DNA from: Canna indica
Taxonomy: Eukaryota > Streptophyta > Magnoliopsida > Zingiberales > Cannaceae
DNA length: 64,000 bases
NCBI GenBank assembly: GCA_034359265.1
Contig: CP136891.1
Span: forward strand, 47,670,001-47,734,000
Direction of reading: 5' to 3'
Made by a program: the position numbers and the translations under genes. This document shows, piece after piece, positions 1 to 11,700 of this stretch; the first letter of the stretch is position 1, and each line of letters opens with the position of its first letter. The notes beneath the pieces are model-generated. The model was not told the origin of the DNA and did not search any database. It worked only from the letters and a program-made list of their open reading frames with translations.

Positions 1-803
1 TTAAGCGCATATCCCCAAAAAGAAATCGGGAGATCAGTAAAGCAAAGCATGGACCGCATCATGTCTAACAACGTGAGATTCCTCCTTTCAGGCACTTCAT
101 TATGTTGTGGTGTGCCTGGAGGGATCCATTCAGAGACAATCCCATTGTCTTTTAGATAATTTAGAAACTCGGTGGATAAGTACTCACCACCCCGATCTGA
201 TCAAAGGGTTTTAATACTTTTCCCTACTTGTTTCTCAACCTCAACCTTATACTCTTTGAACTTTTCAAAAGTATCAGACTTATGTCTCAACAGGTAGACA
301 TATCCATACCTTGATCTATCATTTGTAAACATGATGAAGTAGGAATACCCACCTCTAGCTTGAGTTGTCATTGATCCGCAAACATCTGTGTGGACCAACT
401 CTAACAACTCAGTAGCCTTTTTACTATGCCCAGTGAAGGGAGACTTTGTCATTTTTCCTTTGAGACAACATTCACAAGTTGGCACCAATTCAAAATTGAA
501 TGGGTCAAACAACTCGTCTTTGTACAACTTGTTAATCTGATTCTCATTAATATGACCCAATCTCATGTGCCAAAGATAGGTGAGGTTCAGATTATCTCAT
601 TTCCTCTTTTACGTTTGTTCGATATGAAAAACATTATCAGTTACATCTAAGACCATCAAACCATTTGAAATGTGTCCAGTTCCATATAATTCATCAGAAT
701 GATATATGTGGCAACAATTGCCTTTTAAAGACATTTCATAGCCTTGTTCTAGTAACAAAGTAATAGAATAATGTTCTTTATTATAACTGGAACGTAATAA
801 CAA
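1..803 (-). pseudogene. copia-A: GAG-pre-integrase and integrase fragment (Ty1-copia pol)
   Basis: Minus-strand reading gives the GAG-pre-integrase region, with the zinc-finger part CECCLKGK at about 480-450, followed by the integrase core: HTDVCG, then the FTNDRSRY segment, and near the window edge the HNEVPER segment with the expected catalytic glutamate. In life this enzyme inserts element cDNA into the genome. It is broken. A TGA stop at 201-203 sits where relatives have an arginine CGA codon (integrase RSDRGGEY segment), and the reading shifts frame between about 566 and 609. The same frame continues past the stop to the window edge, so reverse transcriptase and RNase H would lie outside. 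Family match is strong; Tork/Angela-type lineage is inferred from recalled motifs. Confidence 0.85.
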
Positions 804-807
804 TTGC

Positions 808-1338
808 TCAATTCAATGGTTTTGCCTGATAGTAGATACAAAAATAGGTTCGTACGGCTAAAGCTGCAACTCTTGCACCATTGCCTACCCGAAGGTCGTA
901 GTCACCTTTATTTAGCATTCTACTTATTCTCAACCCCTGCAATGAATTGCAAATGTGAGCACCACAATCGGTATCCAATACCCATGTAGTAGAATTTTGT
1001 AATGATAGATTTATTTCAATAACAAACGCACCTGCAGAGGGGGCTTCAAAAGCCCTCTTTTGCTTTACTTCTGCAATATACTCTTTGCAGTTGCGCTTCC
1101 AGTGGCCATCTTTACCACAATGGAAACAGGTACCCTTAGGAGTCTTCTCCCCTTTCTTCTTGATATCCTTCATGGATTTCACATCTTTGTTTTTCGCTTT
1201 GTTCTTAACAAAGCGCTTCTTTGCCTTTTTAAGGGCACTACCCACTAACAAGACTTTGTCCTTTTCCTTCGGAAAGTGGGACTCAGCAATCTTCAGCATA
1301 TTAAGAAGCTCGGGAAGCGAGGCGTCCAACTTGTTCAT
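808..1338 (-). pseudogene. copia-A: Gag zinc knuckle and aspartic protease
   Basis: A 176-residue open stretch on the minus strand. It has a lysine-rich linker, a CCHC zinc knuckle (CFHCGKDGHWKRNC, about residues 71-84) typical of nucleocapsid RNA binding, and then the protease region WVLDTDCGAHIC (about 119-130). Copia proteases normally show D-T/S-G at the active site. Here the glycine is replaced by aspartate (DTD), so the protease is predicted inactive. It lies between the Gag fragment at 1357-1864 and the integrase fragment downstream, in normal copia order. The reading then leaves this frame near 808. Confidence 0.85.
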
Positions 1339-1356
1339 GTGGTAGTTAATGATAAA

Positions 1357-1864
1357 CTATGAAAATGACCCTGGAAGGGATTGGAGTATTAAGTCTTGAC
1401 CTAGCCCCTTAGCAATGTTTACGCCTAATTTCTCTAACCTCTCGATAAAATCGATTAGTTTGAGAACATCGGTTTCAACAGGGGTCCCTACCATCATCTT
1501 AGCCTGGAAGAGTTGTTTTGATAGCTCAAACCTAGTAGTCCGGCTCTCTTCACCATACAACTCCTTGAGGTGAGAGAGGATGCCACCTCCGTCCATCTTT
1601 TCATGTTGTCGCTGCAACACATTGGACATAGAGGCAAGCATAATGCACTGAACAGTAGTGTTGTCATCTTGCCACTTCTTGTAAGTGGTTCTCACTTCCT
1701 CGGTAGCCCTTTGAGAAAGGGGCATCCGGTGGCCTGTTATCAAAAATATAGGAAAGTCTCTCTTGGGTGAGGACAATCCTCATGTTTCACAACCAATCGA
1801 CATAATTCAGTCTAGTGAGTGTATTTGCATCAAGTATGCTTCGCAATGACAGTGTAGATGACAT
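1357..1864 (-). pseudogene. copia-A: N-terminal Gag (UBN2-type)
   Basis: The Gag start is best placed at the ATG at 1864-1862, which opens with MSSTLSLRSILDANTLTRLN. A TGA then interrupts the conserved DWL-R-N segment, where relatives have CGA, and a frameshift leads into the 139-residue stretch read from 1776. That stretch has the UBN2/DUF4219-type core of copia capsid proteins (WQDDNTTVQCIMLASMS, then HLKELYGEES and FELSKQLFQAKM). Capsid protein would package element RNA. Its upstream neighbour is a long untranslated leader; downstream comes the zinc knuckle. Confident as Gag, clearly non-functional. Confidence 0.85.
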
Positions 1865-3330
1865 GGCGTCAATGAAATGCTACAAGGAAAATAAGAAAAT
1901 ATATAAGCTACCATTCTATATGCATGACTATTAAGGTCTTTTAATTAATCATGTATCCCACTAATTTTCGCGGTTCCCAAATGACCCTCCTTTTAGGAAG
2001 CAAGAAGCCCTCATTGGTAGACTTCCTTAGGGGAAGATGGAACCCCACTTCTCCTACTCGGGTCTCGCATTTAACACGACAAACCCTAATAGGTCCATGG
2101 ATAGGTAACTCTTTACCGATCATATAGTTATGCGACTTCCATCAAGTTTTTGCCTCTAGGGTTACCATGGCCTTGTGTTTGCACAACAAACCAAGGTGCC
2201 CTAGTTGAGTCGGACCCATCATTTGTTTACCCTAGCGAGAAAACAACCACCCTTGAGTTTGCTCAACAAGGTAAGTCACGTTCGAGCTAGTAGTAGAGAT
2301 ACAAGGGTATGAGTCATATGAGATACAATGTGTCTATCAGCACAAAAATGCCTTGTGTTTGCACAACAAACCTATTGTGACAATAGACACACTTATACCT
2401 CATAACGGTGGAAGGCGTGACCGATATTCTTAATATCTTAGCCATTTAGACTCAATATTATTGGAGGATTTCTTCATGCAATTATAATTATCTAAGCTAT
2501 CAACAATTGAAGCAAAAGCAATAAATAAAAGCATGAGGTAAATAAGGATGATTATGGATGTTCTAAGGGTTCCACCCGAGCCAACGGGCGAATCAAGGCC
2601 ATCATCCTAGGGTTTTAGGGAGCTCCGTCTCACCAAGGCGCTGCCCAAAAATATCTTGTAGGTTGCCGGTTCCATCAGTGCCTTTCCGGGGTTTTAGGGA
2701 GCTCCGTCTCACCAAGGCGCGCGCATCAAAATAGGGCAGCAAGTGTGCTCGTCACGAATCTGCCCCTAAACATCTAATTTTACAAAACTAGAAGAAGAAG
2801 AACCCAAAAAAACCTTGGGGAAAGGTTTAAGGTGAGGAAGAAGAAAATTACAATCAGAATTCTCAAGAGAAAGGCAGGGGTACGCAAGCACTATTTAAAA
2901 GTTACAATGCTGAAATTTTACAAATTTACAAGCAATCAACACAACCACATTTTACACACAGTCATATGCACATAGGGCTCATACATAATCGTCCTTTCAT
3001 GAATCTTAACAATTAAGAAGAAGGAAGGAAAAAATAGAATCTAAAAATGCGCTAATCGGGTTACGTTTCCACCCAAAATGGTCCAAAGAACACATGCTGA
3101 AAATTTTGATTTTCAGGGCTGTTCAACCATGAACCCATGGGGCTCTTGAGTCCAAAATATGTCCAAGACACGTTTGGACAGTAGGCTACCACCCCAATTC
3201 ATCGCATGAACCATGGAGCCAAGAAATGACTCAAGAACCCCTGAAAACAAAAACCGAGCAGCATGAAAGAAGCGAACGGTTCGTAAACACAACATTAACA
3301 CATAATAAAAAATTCCGAAAAATTGAAGGT
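1865..3330 (-). mobile_element. copia-A untranslated leader between 5' LTR and gag
   Basis: About 1.5 kb without a supportable gene. It holds internal direct repeats: a 32-bp unit at 2610-2641 and 2689-2720, and three degenerate copies of a motif containing TTTGCACAACAAACC near 2170, 2240 and 2350. The position between the primer-binding site at 3331 and the gag start fits a long retrotransposon leader. Confidence 0.6.
2610..2720. repeat. 32-bp direct repeat, two copies 79 bp apart
   Basis: Positions 2610-2641 and 2689-2720 are identical over 32 bp (core GAGCTCCGTCTCACCAAGGC). It lies in the copia-A leader and is probably a slippage or recombination product. Confidence 0.85.
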
Positions 3331-3343
3331 GGTTCTGATACCA
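3331..3343 (-). other. copia-A primer-binding site (initiator-Met tRNA type)
   Basis: The minus strand reads TGGTATCAGAACC, one base away from the LTR terminus (minus strand ...CCGAACA). TGGTATCAGAGC is the usual copia complement of initiator methionine tRNA; here one base differs. It fixes the LTR boundary at 3345. Confidence 0.8.
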
Positions 3344-3739
3344 CTGTTCGGATGGGAATAAAAAGCACAGTGGAAAAAGCGATTTAAAAATTTGAGCTAT
3401 CCCGAAAATAACGATCAACTTTAGCAATCTTTAAGGAATTCGATCAACGAGTAGAAGGAGAAGATATACCTTGCGTCGACCGGGGTGTTCATCTTCGTGC
3501 CGGCCTCAACCCGGCCGGCGCCGCATTGGGGCCGATTACCATCGCCCCAATGCTTTGACGAGCAGTAGTCGGCAGTGATGCCGGCTACTGCTTGATTAGG
3601 GTTAATTACCCTAATTATTTACTTGATTAGGGTAATCACAATTTGATTAGGTTTTTTTTATTTAAATTTTTTATTGTTAATTATTAGAAATTAATTGTTA
3701 ATTAGGTTAATTATTAGTTTAATATTAATTAATTAGTCG

Positions 3740-3890
3740 CGCGAAATCGTCCACAGAGGACTCGCGCCGGAATCGTCCACTTTGGACTCGCGGTCAAATC
3801 GTCCATAATGAATGGACTCACGCATGCCAAAATCGTCCACAATGGATGGACTCGTGCCGGAATCGTCCACTTTGGACTCGCACCGGCATC
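3740..3890. repeat. Five-unit array of short palindromic repeats
   Basis: Five imperfect units of about 26-33 bp, each of the form AATCGTCCA...TGGACTCGC(GCCGG). Within a unit, GTCC and GGAC are inverted (for example GTCCACTTTGGAC), so each unit can form a small hairpin. The spacing and place at the 5' side of CACTA-1 suggest subterminal transposase-binding repeats; this is inference. Confidence 0.7.
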
Positions 3891-4060
3891 CATAAATTTA
3901 GAAAAAAATCAAGATGAGTTGATTTGTTTCACGTACGATCGACGAGTCAAGTTTTAATTTTACAAAACCTTAGATCCGTTCAGGGGTTGTATGTTCGTGT
4001 AAATGAAGTTAATGATCTTTTATACGACGTACAACCCTTGAATTGTCCCTAATTGGACAA

Positions 4061-4273
4061 TTTGGGAACATAGTTATTTATATTGCACTTAGTTTATTTT
4101 TTTTTAGTCATTATTCATTTTTAAATTTTGGCTTGCATCTCCCTTGTTCTCCGATACGCGTCCAGATGATATGCGTATTCGGAGAACTGTAGGGAGATGC
4201 TACCGAAATTTAGAATGAAGTTAATGACTAAAAGAAATACTAAATGCAATATGAATAACATGAATCCCGAATG
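4061..4273. repeat. Inverted repeat with ~100-bp arms upstream of the CACTA-1 transposase
   Basis: Left arm about 4061-4160 and right arm about 4170-4273 are inverted copies with scattered mismatches and small gaps, separated by roughly 10 bp. The best-kept part is GCATCTCCC...GTTCTCCG in the left arm against CGGAGAAC...GGGAGATGC in the right. A transcript through it would fold into a long hairpin. The right arm ends about 60 bp before the transposase ATG at 4334. Confidence 0.8.
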
Positions 4274-4333
4274 GAATAGGACCATCCCACCTAAAGACAT
4301 TACCTAAAGATATTGCAAACTTTTTGACAGAAC

Positions 4334-6512
4334 ATGTCGGGCGATCAAAGTTGGTTGTACTGACGAATTCATCGTGGAGCTATAACGGACGAATTTCGAG
4401 AACGCGTAACTTACTTCTTAAATTTCACCTACTTGAATGAAAAATTCCTTAGTGGTGATAAAATCCGATGTCCGTGCCGAAAATGTTCGAACATAAGATT
4501 TTTGGACCTAGAAACTGTCACACTGCATCTGTATACAAAAGGATTCACACCAAGATATTTTGTATGGAATTGTCACGGGGAGTCACGTCAAGTCGGGACG
4601 TCGAGCAATCCTATTGTCCAAACTCATGGTGAATCTTCTTCTGCTGGTGTTTCTTCTTCCAATCCACCTAATTCTTATAGAACAATGATTCTGGATAGTC
4701 TTGGAGGACAATTCTATTTAAATGATAATATTGAGTTAGTTACTAAGACGGCAGTGCAACCAGATACTACGACAGTTGAAGTCACTGAAGAACAACCTAC
4801 GATATAGATTGAATTGCCGAATAAGGAGGTTACAGAATTTTACGAGATGTTGAAAACTGCTGATGAACTGTTGTATGAGAATTGTCCTAATTATACAAGA
4901 TTTTCGGCAATGATACAACTCCTAAACATCAATGGTATGCTACCTCCAAATAACAAGTTTGAGCCAACCTTTTATAAGACAAAAAAGTTGATGAGGAAAT
5001 TAGGGCTTGGGTACGAAAAGATACACGCGTGCCCAAATAATAGCATTTTATATTATAAAGAAAATGCACAGTTAGAGCAATGCCCAGTATGTGAACATCC
5101 TCGTTACAAGGAGAAGAAATCGGTCCGACAAAAAATATCCCCTTTAAGGTGCTTCGGTATTTTCCACTGACACCGAGACTTCAATGGTTATTCATGTTGG
5201 AAAAGACTGCCCCCTATATGAGTTGGCATGCAAGAAGTCGTGATGATACAATAATGGCTCATCCATCCGACAGTGAAGCATGGAAATATTTGGATAGGTG
5301 TTATCCTTCATTTGCTGTGGAAACTAGAAATATCATGTTGGGATTGTGCACAGATGGTTTTAATCCGTTTGGTACTTCAGCAACTCCGTATTCAGTATGG
5401 CCAGTGTTGTTAACAGTTTATAATTTGCCACCCTCAATGTGTATGAAAGATGAGTTTATCTATCTTTCAATGATTATTCCGGGTCCTAGGGGTCCTCGCA
5501 AAGAAATTGACGTGTTTCTCTGTCCCCTAAATGATGAACTCAAAACATTGTGGGCTGAGGGAGTTGTCACTTATGATTGTCACCAGAAGCAAACCTTCAC
5601 TTTACGAGCTGCTATATTGTGGACAATCAATTATTTTCCGGCCTATGGGATGTTGTCTGGTTGGAGCACGCATGGGCGACTCTCTTGCCTGTATTGCATG
5701 GAACACTCAAAATCCTTCAGTCTCGAGAATGGTCAAAAAATTTCCTTCTTTGATTGTCATCGCCGGTTCCTACCATCTAACCATCAGTATCGAAGGAATC
5801 GGGATAAATTTATCAAGGGTAGAGTCGAAAGAGATGAGCCACCACCGATGTTGTCTGGTGAACAGATGTTAGCACATGTTCAATTACTTCTAGATATTAT
5901 TTTTGGTCAGAATGTAAGAATTTCAGGCTTCTAGAGATGAGCCGCGTATGCTGAATGTGATGTTGACTTTTACAGACTATTGGAAGAAGTCATAGAATTG
6001 CAATTTTTCGGATGTAAATCAGTTGCCTTTTTCAAATGTCATTGGTTCGATACAAGCGATAGGGGCATGAGAGTTCATCCAAAGTATAAACAGTTGGTCG
6101 AGGTCAATTACAAATCAAAATTGGCTTCAAATGAGCCATTTATGTTGGCATCTCAAGCTGAACAAGTATATTATATGCAGTATTCCTCTCGAAAGAAAGA
6201 TAGGGTAGATTGGCGTGTAGTCTGTAAGACTAAAGCCAGAGGAAAAATTGACCCGATAGTTGGAGTGAATGAGCTAGCAGATGACTTCTATCAAGAAGAA
6301 GATCCATTCGAACTGGAATGAGTTAGTCCAATACTCGAGGATGGTGACACCGAGTTAGTTCAATTGGAAATAGAATACGTTGATGATGACGATAATGAAG
6401 TTGAGGATGGACAGAATGATGATGAGGGAGACGAAGAAGAATTTCAAGATTTCGATACAGAAGAACAAGAAGAACAGTATTACACGGATGATGATAATAA
6501 CGATGATGAATA
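4334..6512 (+). pseudogene. CACTA-1 transposase, TNP2-like, internally deleted
   Basis: The start is placed at the ATG at 4334, which opens MSGDQSWLY as in the Transpos_assoc domain. A TGA at 4361 breaks codon 10. The same frame continues through the zinc-binding region (CPCRKC, about residue 41) to a TAG at 4805 and on to 5170, where a frameshift moves into the TNP2 domain (LRYFPLTPRLQ, then LGLCTDGFNPF, GPRGPRKEIDVF, YGMLSGWSTHGRLSC). At about 5935 the TNP2 core stops. Reading resumes near 5980 directly in the DUF4216 domain (FKCHWFDTSDRGMRVH), so the intervening DUF4218 part is missing. A TGA at 6319 precedes an acidic Asp/Glu tail ending at 6512. The normal protein cuts and pastes the element; this copy cannot. 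Confidence 0.88.
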
Positions 6513-6598
6513 ATTGTAAATGTGAAGTATATATTCAATTATTAAATATATCTATTAATCTATTATATATAATCTAATTATATTAATTTTTTACAGCT

Positions 6599-8162
6599 AT
6601 GGTTCGAGATATCAGTTCTCGAGGAGGCATTCCTCGTAGGACCCCCCCCCCCCCCGACGATTACCACCCGCCCCACCCGTACCCACTAACCCTTCGCCTT
6701 CCACCACCATCCTCCCACCTCCGGCCACCATCCCCCTACCTGATCCATCCACCGTTCCCTCACCTGATCTGGCCACCCTCTACAAATCCAGGACCGTCGT
6801 CTTCGAGACGTAGGCCACGAGGGCCTAACATAATTCTCCCTCTGTCATCCGAGGGAGCACTGCGCAGAGTAGTTAGTGTGCGCGGAAGACGGTAAGTATA
6901 TGCATCAATTATTTCTTATAATTTATTTATTTCAAAATATCATATAATGAATTTATATTTTGTGCAGATTTGAGCAGGAGGACATCCCTCGCACAATAGC
7001 GGGGACAACCCAGAAGCGTGGGGCATGGCCTACATGGTCTCACGTGCCCCGTGAGCATATGGATTTATTGTGGCGAGAGTTCACGGTAAGTATATTTATT
7101 AAATTAATGTTAATATTAAATATTCATCGGTAATAATAATTTTTTTTTATAGTCTCATTATACATGGCCGGAGGACCAGACCACTTTTGTGGAGGCTGCA
7201 TGGGAGCGTGTTACCTGCGCTCGCTATAACAGGCTACTTCAGCAAGCCCGTCAGACCGTGATGAGACGACTGGGGGCCACACAGATAGGGCAGACTCAGG
7301 GACACGCCCCCGAGTGGATTCTTGGCCCTGTGTGGGACTAGCTCGTTGAGCGATTGGCAGGAGGTCTCCCAGACTGCGTCGAGAAACCGCATGTCCGGGG
7401 GGGACGGCACGGGCGCGCGCCACACAGGTGGATCCATCTCTTTTGCGGTTCATGAGCATCGTATGGTATGTATAATTTAATTATTTTTAATTAAATTATT
7501 TCTAATGTAATACGCGTGTGACGGAGGACGGCACCGTCCAACGCTTGTCGATGATGGAGGTGTTTGAGCGCACCCACCGTTGTCGACGAGGAGCGGGGGA
7601 CTACGTTGATAGCAGAGCCTCCAACATAATGGTAAGTATTTATATATGTCTATTTGATTTACATAATTTTTATTTATAGTTTATATATTTAAAATATAAA
7701 CACATGTAGGAAACTTACACGAGGACTGTGATCGAGCGTGGAGGGACACCGGAGGAGTTCGACGCAGGAGCTTGGGTGGAGGCCGCAGGTGGCTGGGAGC
7801 ATGGTCGTGTTTATGTCTTTGCAGATAGTGGCCATGCACGCGTCATGCTCGGGCCACTTCGGGCACCGACCCCTCCGACTACGGGTGAGCGGCCCTCAAC
7901 ATCTCGAGCGCAGGACCAAAGCCAGATAGCAGCCATGGAGTCGGAGCTCACCCAGCAGAGGCTATAGATGCAGGAGCAGAGGCGAGTGAATGACAAGTTG
8001 AGACTGACAATCCAGAACATGCAAACACTCTTCACTCAGATTGCGTCTCGCGCTGGGCTTATACCGATGATGTTGTTGTTGTCGTCATCCTCGACCCAGT
8101 CAACGCTCCCGACCTAGTTGTTGTCAACTCCACCGCCTCCACCGTCTCCATCGCAGCCCTGA
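6599..8162 (+). pseudogene. CACTA-1 TNP1/Transposase_24-like gene with introns
   Basis: A second CACTA gene downstream of the transposase, starting at ATG 6599. Splice-like borders are visible: exon 1 6599-6891 with GTAAGT donor, exon 2 6968-7085, exon 3 7153-7465, then exons about 7513-7632 and 7710-8162. Exon 1 is Pro/Arg-rich around a run of 14 C at 6642-6655. Exon 3 carries the plant Transposase_24 signature region (tryptophan-rich, then the SRNR segment) but has an in-frame TAG (codon after WD, about 7339) and a frameshift. The last exon encodes a Gln/Glu-rich probable coiled coil with another TAG near 7966. Such proteins bind subterminal repeats and help transposition. Exon limits past exon 3 are less certain. 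Confidence 0.65.
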
Positions 8163-8778
8163 GATTTTGATTAGTTGTATTTTATTTATATTTTGATACT
8201 TGGTTGTATATAGATAATATTTTGATAATTGTCTGCCTCCGGTTTGAGGCTAATATTGATGATATTTATGTAAAACTTGTATGTTTAGTTTCAAATGCAT
8301 GTGTATGATGTTTTCTGATTATAATATGTGATTGAAAATAGTTTGTAGTCGATATATCATTGTATACAGGAATTTACAAAATTTTCAGTTTTTTCAATTA
8401 TAGGATACACCTTTAGCCACGGCTTACCCACGGTTCATCGTCACTAAGCCGTGACTGAAAGCTTATCGTAAATGGCAGATGGTTTGGGCAGCACCAAATA
8501 TCACGGTTGCTAATAGTATCATCGACAGGACTGGGCCGTGACTGATGGTTGGTATCAGTGACAGCTCCTAGAGCCATCACTGATATTTTTTAATCAGCGA
8601 CAGTGCACGCGGCTGTCGCTGATGATTACGTGTGACGGCCGCGCTCGGCCGTCACAACTTATCTGAGACGCGCTCATCAATGAAGGCTTTTTGCCACAAT
8701 TTGCGCTATCCGTGATATCTATTACCGACGATTCAGCCAAGATCTGAGCTATCGGTGATGACGACAATTCTAGTAGTG
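8163..8778. repeat. CACTA-1 3' subterminal region and terminal inverted repeat
   Basis: No gene. From about 8395 there are many short direct and inverted copies of GCCGTGAC, CACGGCT, CAGCGACAG and TCGGTGATG, ending with TTCTAGTAGTG at 8778 (complement of CACTACTAGAA). These are the usual transposase-binding ends of a CACTA element. Confidence 0.85.
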
Positions 8779-11700
8779 GAGGTTAGGCCACCTATTTATA
8801 GGGGGTATGGGCGGCTACCAAGGTAGACCCGGCCCCCCTTTTTTAAAACTTCTCCCTCAAATTCAAAATTCTGGGGTTTCCTCCAAAATAATAATTTATA
8901 TTTAATGGATTTTATAATTAATTCGATATTAATTAAATCCAACTAAATATAAAGTTTAATTTATCTCTATAAATTAAATTCTTATTGATTTGAATTTATC
9001 TTGTGTCAATCCCTCCAATTAGGAATGCCCTACAAATTAGGGCTATCGAGGAACTCCTTCCTCGTGTATTCGTTCCTTAAAGGAATAACCTTTCCTATTA
9101 TGTCCGTAAATGAGATCCGTGATCGAGTTGCAGCATGTCCATGCTAGTAGACATATAGTTACACATTCAGACTTTATCTCATAAGGTCTGTTACGAGATT
9201 AGCCTGTTGTGTGTGACCTATTGGGCCCCACACTAAGCCAGCAGTGAGTTATGCATAACGGAGAGTCGGATCCGATAAAATGACTTCTATTCGAATCATA
9301 CGAGCCACTACTAAACCCTTTTAGTGTGGTCGTGAAAGACTTCACTCACAAGTCAAGATTGACGTCTAGCAACGTGTCATGACTATCCGGATAGTGTGAG
9401 GTTCAATCTACAGGGCATTGAACACCCTTCGGTGATTAGTTACCATGCAACTAAGTCCCTTGGTTATAACATCCCGAAGTCGGCTAGGGTATAGAAGAAG
9501 TGTCAAACCCTAATACCAATTCATATGTATTCCACCCGCCAAAATATTGTCTCAATAATGAAACATCAAAAATATCTTTCTGACTTTCATATCTACTCTG
9601 GCCATAGATTTCTGAGTCGACACTTGCAGGGACACATAGGACATCATCTCCTCCCACTAGGAGTAACTGATTCCATGTTGGTTGCTCACCTACCTCTATG
9701 AGTGCTTCCCCATGCCCAGTAATACCCGGCACATGATGCTGAGACCACGCAGGGATAGAACCAAAGCAATGGGTCGTCACTCACAGGGTAACCATGACAA
9801 CCTCAGGTCCAAGGACTGCTTGCACCTACTATCACCCGAGGAACATCCTATTGACACTCATGTAAGGATTCCATTATGTGTTCCTCGTGTAGGTCCGTTC
9901 AGTGAACTCATTCTCTAATGAGCACCTGCACTTGTACATTAATGACGACTCATAGGTAATTATGAGCTTAGCTACCCCTTATCATATAAGGTATGTACCA
10001 AGTGCACCAGTCTATCCGAAATCATCAATCCCCTAATTGGTGATCCTACAACTGGGAACATTTAGGGCCTGTTTGGTTAACGAAACCGAGTTCGTTTTCG
10101 TGGTTTTGGTTTCAGCGAAACCAAACCAATTTACGAAATCGTGTTTGGTTCTATGTTTTCGCGAAACCGAATTAAAACCGAGCCGAAAATCGGTTTCTGC
10201 GAAACCAACTTTTCTTAAGGAAAGTGAAAACAAGCTTCACCTGTTTTCGTTGGTTTCAAATCACGCGGTTTCAAAAAAATGAAATCGCGGTGGCAAACTT
10301 GTAATAAAACAGAAATCTTGGTTTCAACACAAAACCCGATTTCTGCAGAGAGGCGATCGATTTGGCGAGACTTCTCCGAGCTTCCGTGAGCGAGGCGACG
10401 AGGCGACGAGTGCGACGACTCCGCGAGACTTCTCCAAGCTTCTACAGGTTACTTCCTCCTTCTTCTTCTCCTTCTTCCCTTCTCCTTCTTCTTCTTGGTC
10501 AGATCTGTCCTGATCCCTCCTTTTCTTCTTCTCTCGGCCAGATCTGGCCCGACCTTCCTCTTCTTCTTCTCGGCCAGATATGGCCCGACCCCTTCTTCTC
10601 TCGACCAGATCTGGCTCGACCTTCTTCTTCTCAGCCAGATCTAGCATAAGAATGGTCGAAGTATGGGATTCATTCGTATTGGCAGTGATCTTGTTGATGA
10701 CATTGAGGTTGCTACTGTCTCACCTTGCATATCTGCTCAGCTTCCTCCAGATATGATTTAGTTTGCTACTATCTCACCTTGCAACCTTATCTGCGATTCA
10801 ATTTGATTACTTTTCGGATTTGATTTAGTTTCTTCCTCCAGGGAACTCTTGCTCCACTGAAAATTTCAATTCTCTATTGAACTGCTATGCTCTGAATTTT
10901 CAGTTCACTATAGGCCTGTGTATGTGGACTAAGTTTTCTTTATTTATAAAACTTATTTTTTTGTTTTTGATTATTGAAGTACTGGTAAATTTTATTTGCT
11001 CTATATAGCGTTAGAGATATAATTTTGTCATGTTAGGACTGAATATTGGATTTGAGATTTCCAGTATTGTATTGGACGATCAATAGAAGAGCAGAAGATA
11101 TTAGATAATCTTTCCAATCACTATGAAATATTTTAGCTAGTCTATTGTCATTCAATAGATGTGTTACTTAGTTTCATTAGCATACCATTTGGAAATGTGG
11201 GTATCCATGGTTTGAGCCTGCGAAACAACCATTTTGCTCTGCAAACATATGACCACAGTACTTTGACCCTTACTTTAACTATGCATTGGCAAGAGCTTCT
11301 TGTGCTGTTTAACTTGGCATCACAGTTCTTAATCTGCTGTATACTTTGATGTTATTGGCATAACCTGAATTTTTAAGAAAGTAATTATCCTTCCATGCAT
11401 GCTTATCAGCTTATCAGGAACTGACTTTGAAAAGAAAGTTTTAGCCTGTTTCCCATGACAATAGTACATCTCACTTCATAAGACACATGATATGCTCATA
11501 TGCTCCATATGCATACCAAGTGGGTCTTGCATATTACCACTTGCTGATACAGGCAGCAAATGGTAATTTTGCTAGCCTTCTTAATTCTTATACAGCCTGA
11601 TAAGCAGTAAATCAATCGTATCTTTTCACCAAACAAGAAACATTGCAAGCTTATAGACTTTAATATACTACTTGCTAATAGATGGTATGTTAAGATAATT

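Larger units (their letters stand above)
3650..8778 (+). mobile_element. CACTA-1 (En/Spm-type DNA transposon), plus orientation, left end unclear
   Basis: Contains, in order, a TNP2-type transposase pseudogene, a TNP1/Transposase_24-type gene with introns, and a repeat-rich 3' end finishing in the complement of CACTACTAGAATTGTCGTC exactly at 8778. Subterminal GC-rich repeats (GCCGTGAC, GACAG and similar, 8395-8778) are typical of the superfamily. No matching CACTACTAG terminus is visible on the left, so the start given is approximate and that end is deleted or rearranged. copia-A LTR sequence resumes at 8779. Confidence 0.8.

Noticed and set aside
6642..6655. Run of 14 C as a possible assembly error
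   Set aside because: May be real or a sequencing artefact; it cannot be judged from the sequence and does not change the gene's broken status.
10362..10649. Pro/Leu/Ser-rich open stretch with CTTCTT repeats
   Set aside because: Low-complexity pyrimidine tract inside the Harbinger element with a mirror frame on the other strand; probably noncoding leader.
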